64,000 nt of DNA, from positions 62,001 through 126,000 of the forward strand of contig NZ_JODY01000006.1 of assembly GCF_000718015.1 (NCBI RefSeq), read 5' to 3'. The stretch is from Streptomyces catenulae (GTDB taxonomy: Bacteria > Actinomycetota > Actinomycetes > Streptomycetales > Streptomycetaceae). Below are positions 62,266-64,000 of the stretch, piece after piece (position 1 is the first letter of the stretch; every line of letters starts with the position of its first letter). A program made the translations under genes and the position numbers. The notes beneath the pieces are model-generated. The model did not search any database, had not been told where the DNA came from, and saw only the letters and a list, made by a program, of their open reading frames with translations.

Positions 62266-63320
62266 CCACCACCGAGCACCCCACCGACCCCCGCCCCGCC
62301 GCCCCCGCACCGTCGTTCGCGGTGATCCCCGGTCACCAGGTCCAGCGCGCGCTGGCAGGCCGGGCCCACGAGATCGTCGGCCTCGTCGAGGCCACCTACC
62401 GCCTGCACGGCGACGGGAACTCCGTCAACCCGCCCTCGTACTTCCTGAAATTCCCCGACCGGCCCACCTCCCGCATCATCGCGCTGCCCGCCTCGCTCGG
62501 CGGCGGCACCCCGGTCGACGGCATGAAGTGGATCTCCAGCTTCCCCGCCAACGTCGGCGCCGGGATCCCCCGCGCCTCCGCGGTGCTGATCCTCAACGAC
62601 CACGACACCGGCTACCCGTTCGCCTGCCTGGAGAGCTCCATCATCAGCGCCACCAGGACCGCGGCGTCCGCGGCGCTCGCCGCCGACCGGCTCAGCCGCG
62701 GCCGCCCGCGCCCCCGCCGCATCGGCTTCTTCGGCACCGGCCTGATCGCCCGCTACATCCACACGTTCCTGGCCGAGACCGGCTGGGAGTTCGACCACAT
62801 CGGCGTGCACGACGTGTCCCCCGACAGCGCGGCCGGATTCCGCCTCTACCTGGAGCAGTCCGGCGCCGGACCGGTCACCGTCCACCCCGCCGCCGAGGAC
62901 CTCGTCCGCACCAGCGACCTCGTCGTCTTCGCCACCGTCGCCGGAAAACCGCACGTCGACGACGTCACCTGGTTCGACCACCACCCGCTGGTGCTGCACA
63001 TCTCCCTGCGCGACCTCGCGCCGGAGATCATCCTCGACTCCGTCAACGTCGTCGACGACATCGAACACTGCCTCAAGGCGGACACCTCCCCGCACCTGGC
63101 CGAACAGCGCACCGGCAGCCGCGACTTCCTCACCGGCACCCTCGACGACATCACCGCGGGCCGCGTCACCCTCCCCGCCGACCGCACCGTGATCTTCTCC
63201 CCCTTCGGCCTGGGCGTCCTCGACCTCGCGGTCGGCCGGTACGTCTACGACGAGGTGGCCCGCGCCGGTGAACTCCACCGCGTCGACGACTTCTTCCACG
63301 AACTGCGCCGTCATGGCTGA
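62262..63320 (+). CDS. sbnB: N-(2-amino-2-carboxyethyl)-L-glutamate dehydrogenase, SbnB type
   Basis: 352 residues of the ornithine cyclodeaminase/mu-crystallin family. Substrate region GMKWISSFPANV (about 87-98) and NAD-binding GFFGTGLIARYIH (about 157-169) are clear, and the sequence follows the SbnB branch rather than true cyclodeaminases. SbnB oxidatively splits N-(2-amino-2-carboxyethyl)-L-glutamate to L-2,3-diaminopropionate and 2-oxoglutarate. The start overlaps the dioxygenase stop, and sbnA follows after 36 bases. Confidence 0.92.
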   Translation: MTTTEHPTDPRPAAPAPSFAVIPGHQVQRALAGRAHEIVGLVEATYRLHGDGNSVNPPSYFLKFPDRPTSRIIALPASLGGGTPVDGMKWISSFPANVGAGIPRASAVLILNDHDTGYPFACLESSIISATRTAASAALAADRLSRGRPRPRRIGFFGTGLIARYIHTFLAETGWEFDHIGVHDVSPDSAAGFRLYLEQSGAGPVTVHPAAEDLVRTSDLVVFATVAGKPHVDDVTWFDHHPLVLHISLRDLAPEIILDSVNVVDDIEHCLKADTSPHLAEQRTGSRDFLTGTLDDITAGRVTLPADRTVIFSPFGLGVLDLAVGRYVYDEVARAGELHRVDDFFHELRRHG

Positions 63321-63356
63321 CCGGCCGCGAGCGCTGCCGCCGAGGAGGAACGCAGC

Positions 63357-64000
63357 ATGACGATCATCTCCGGTCCCGCGGAGTTCAACGCCGAAGACCT
63401 CTACGTCGACCTGCGGCCGATAGTGGACCACTCCCTCTTCCTGAAATGCGAGGGCTTCAACTTCGCCGGTTCCATCAAACTCAAGGCCGCCGCCGCCATG
63501 GTCGAGGCCGCCGAACGCGACGGCACCCTCAAACCGGGCTCCGTCCTCGTCGAGTCCTCCTCCGGCAACCTCGGCGCGGCCCTCAGCATCATCGCGGCGA
63601 GCAAGGGCTACGGCTTCCTGTGCGTGACCGACGCCCGCTGCAACCTCTCGGCCCGCCGGTTCATGGAGGCGATGGGCGGCCGGGTGCACATCATCGCCGA
63701 ACCGGCGGCCACCGGCGGTCTGCTCGGCGCCCGGATATCCCACGTCCGGGCCCTGTGCGCGGCCGACGAACGGTACGTCTGGCTCAACCAGTACACCAAC
63801 GCCGGGAACTGGCAGGCCCACTACCGCACCACCGCACCCGGCATCGCCCGTCACTTCCCGCACCTGGACATCCTGTTCATCGGCGCCGGCACCACCGGCA
63901 CCCTCATGGGCTGCGCCCGCTACTTCCGCGAACACCGCCCGGCGGTGAAGATCGTCGCGGTGGACAGCGTCGGCTCGGTGACCTTCGGCGGCGAACCGGG
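63357..64000 (+). CDS. sbnA: N-(2-amino-2-carboxyethyl)-L-glutamate synthase, SbnA type, 3' end missing
   Basis: 214 residues visible; the gene runs past the window. PLP beta-family (cysteine-synthase-like) enzyme: the Schiff-base Lys is in FAGSIKLKAA (about residue 42) and SSSGNLGAALSIIA (about 65-78) is the substrate loop. GAGTTGTLMG binds the phosphate. The NFAGSIKLK segment is typical of SbnA, which joins O-phospho-L-serine and L-glutamate. With SbnB it makes L-2,3-diaminopropionate. GAGGAGG precedes the ATG at 63357. Confidence 0.92.
   Translation, partial: MTIISGPAEFNAEDLYVDLRPIVDHSLFLKCEGFNFAGSIKLKAAAAMVEAAERDGTLKPGSVLVESSSGNLGAALSIIAASKGYGFLCVTDARCNLSARRFMEAMGGRVHIIAEPAATGGLLGARISHVRALCAADERYVWLNQYTNAGNWQAHYRTTAPGIARHFPHLDILFIGAGTTGTLMGCARYFREHRPAVKIVAVDSVGSVTFGGEP

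Noticed and set aside
62262..64000. Ornithine cyclodeaminase and cysteine synthase as names for the last two genes
   Set aside because: The adjacent pairing and family-specific segments fit SbnB and SbnA; generic names would hide the diaminopropionate pathway.

Overview
The window is very GC-rich and has the gene density, codon use and gene families of a Streptomyces chromosome or a close relative. Family markers include an SSI-type protease inhibitor, tripeptidyl-aminopeptidase-like hydrolases, MurT/GatD, group III-type phosphofructokinase, a type VII secretion-associated protein and many start codons placed 6-7 bases after a -10 box. I see no rRNA, tRNA, CRISPR array, insertion sequence or prophage. 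The first gene is cut at its 5' end and the last at its 3' end.

Layout. 3-4232: end of a secreted aminopeptidase, a LacI regulator, a dienelactone hydrolase and a frameshifted GyrB-like ATPase. 4296-7419: purine permease and adenine deaminase, preceded by a promoter carrying the same operator-like sequence as the LacI gene. 7586-13288: SSI inhibitor, a cytochrome oxidase assembly protein with a tiny membrane protein, phosphofructokinase, the murT-gatD lipid II amidation operon and peptide deformylase. 13319-18337: a TetR/acyl-CoA dehydrogenase pair with a palindromic operator, an alpha/beta hydrolase and glyoxylate carboligase. 18722-24622: a small orphan protein, an alkylguanine methyltransferase with a 2OG oxygenase, a phosphotransferase-fold kinase, and an MFS exporter with three carboxypeptidase-regulatory-like repeats.

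24693-30562 is a PQQ region: a secreted PQQ-type sugar dehydrogenase is divergent from pqqA-pqqC-pqqD-pqqE, to which a secreted GH18-like protein is translationally coupled. The missing pqqB lies about 18 kb away at 47942. 30660-47497 is mostly housekeeping: UppP, VTT and DedA membrane proteins, a spermidine-synthase-like protein, an MFS exporter, a hotdog thioesterase, SDR, gamma carbonic anhydrase, YbaK, YigZ and SbcDC. 47524-54098 holds a decayed acetyltransferase, pqqB, a two-component system with paired palindromes near it, a secreted aminopeptidase and an amidase.

54983-64000 is the start of a specialised-metabolite cluster. Its first gene encodes a carrier domain fused to six membrane segments and three tandem transferase-like domains. 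This is the layout of the poly-amino-acid synthetases Pls/PosA, but without their adenylation domain. The second gene encodes a separate NRPS (partial C-A-T-TE), followed by a TauD-type dioxygenase and SbnB and SbnA, the two enzymes that make L-2,3-diaminopropionate. I infer a split, Pls-like system using diaminopropionate or a hydroxylated derivative. This is the most novel-looking content of the window.
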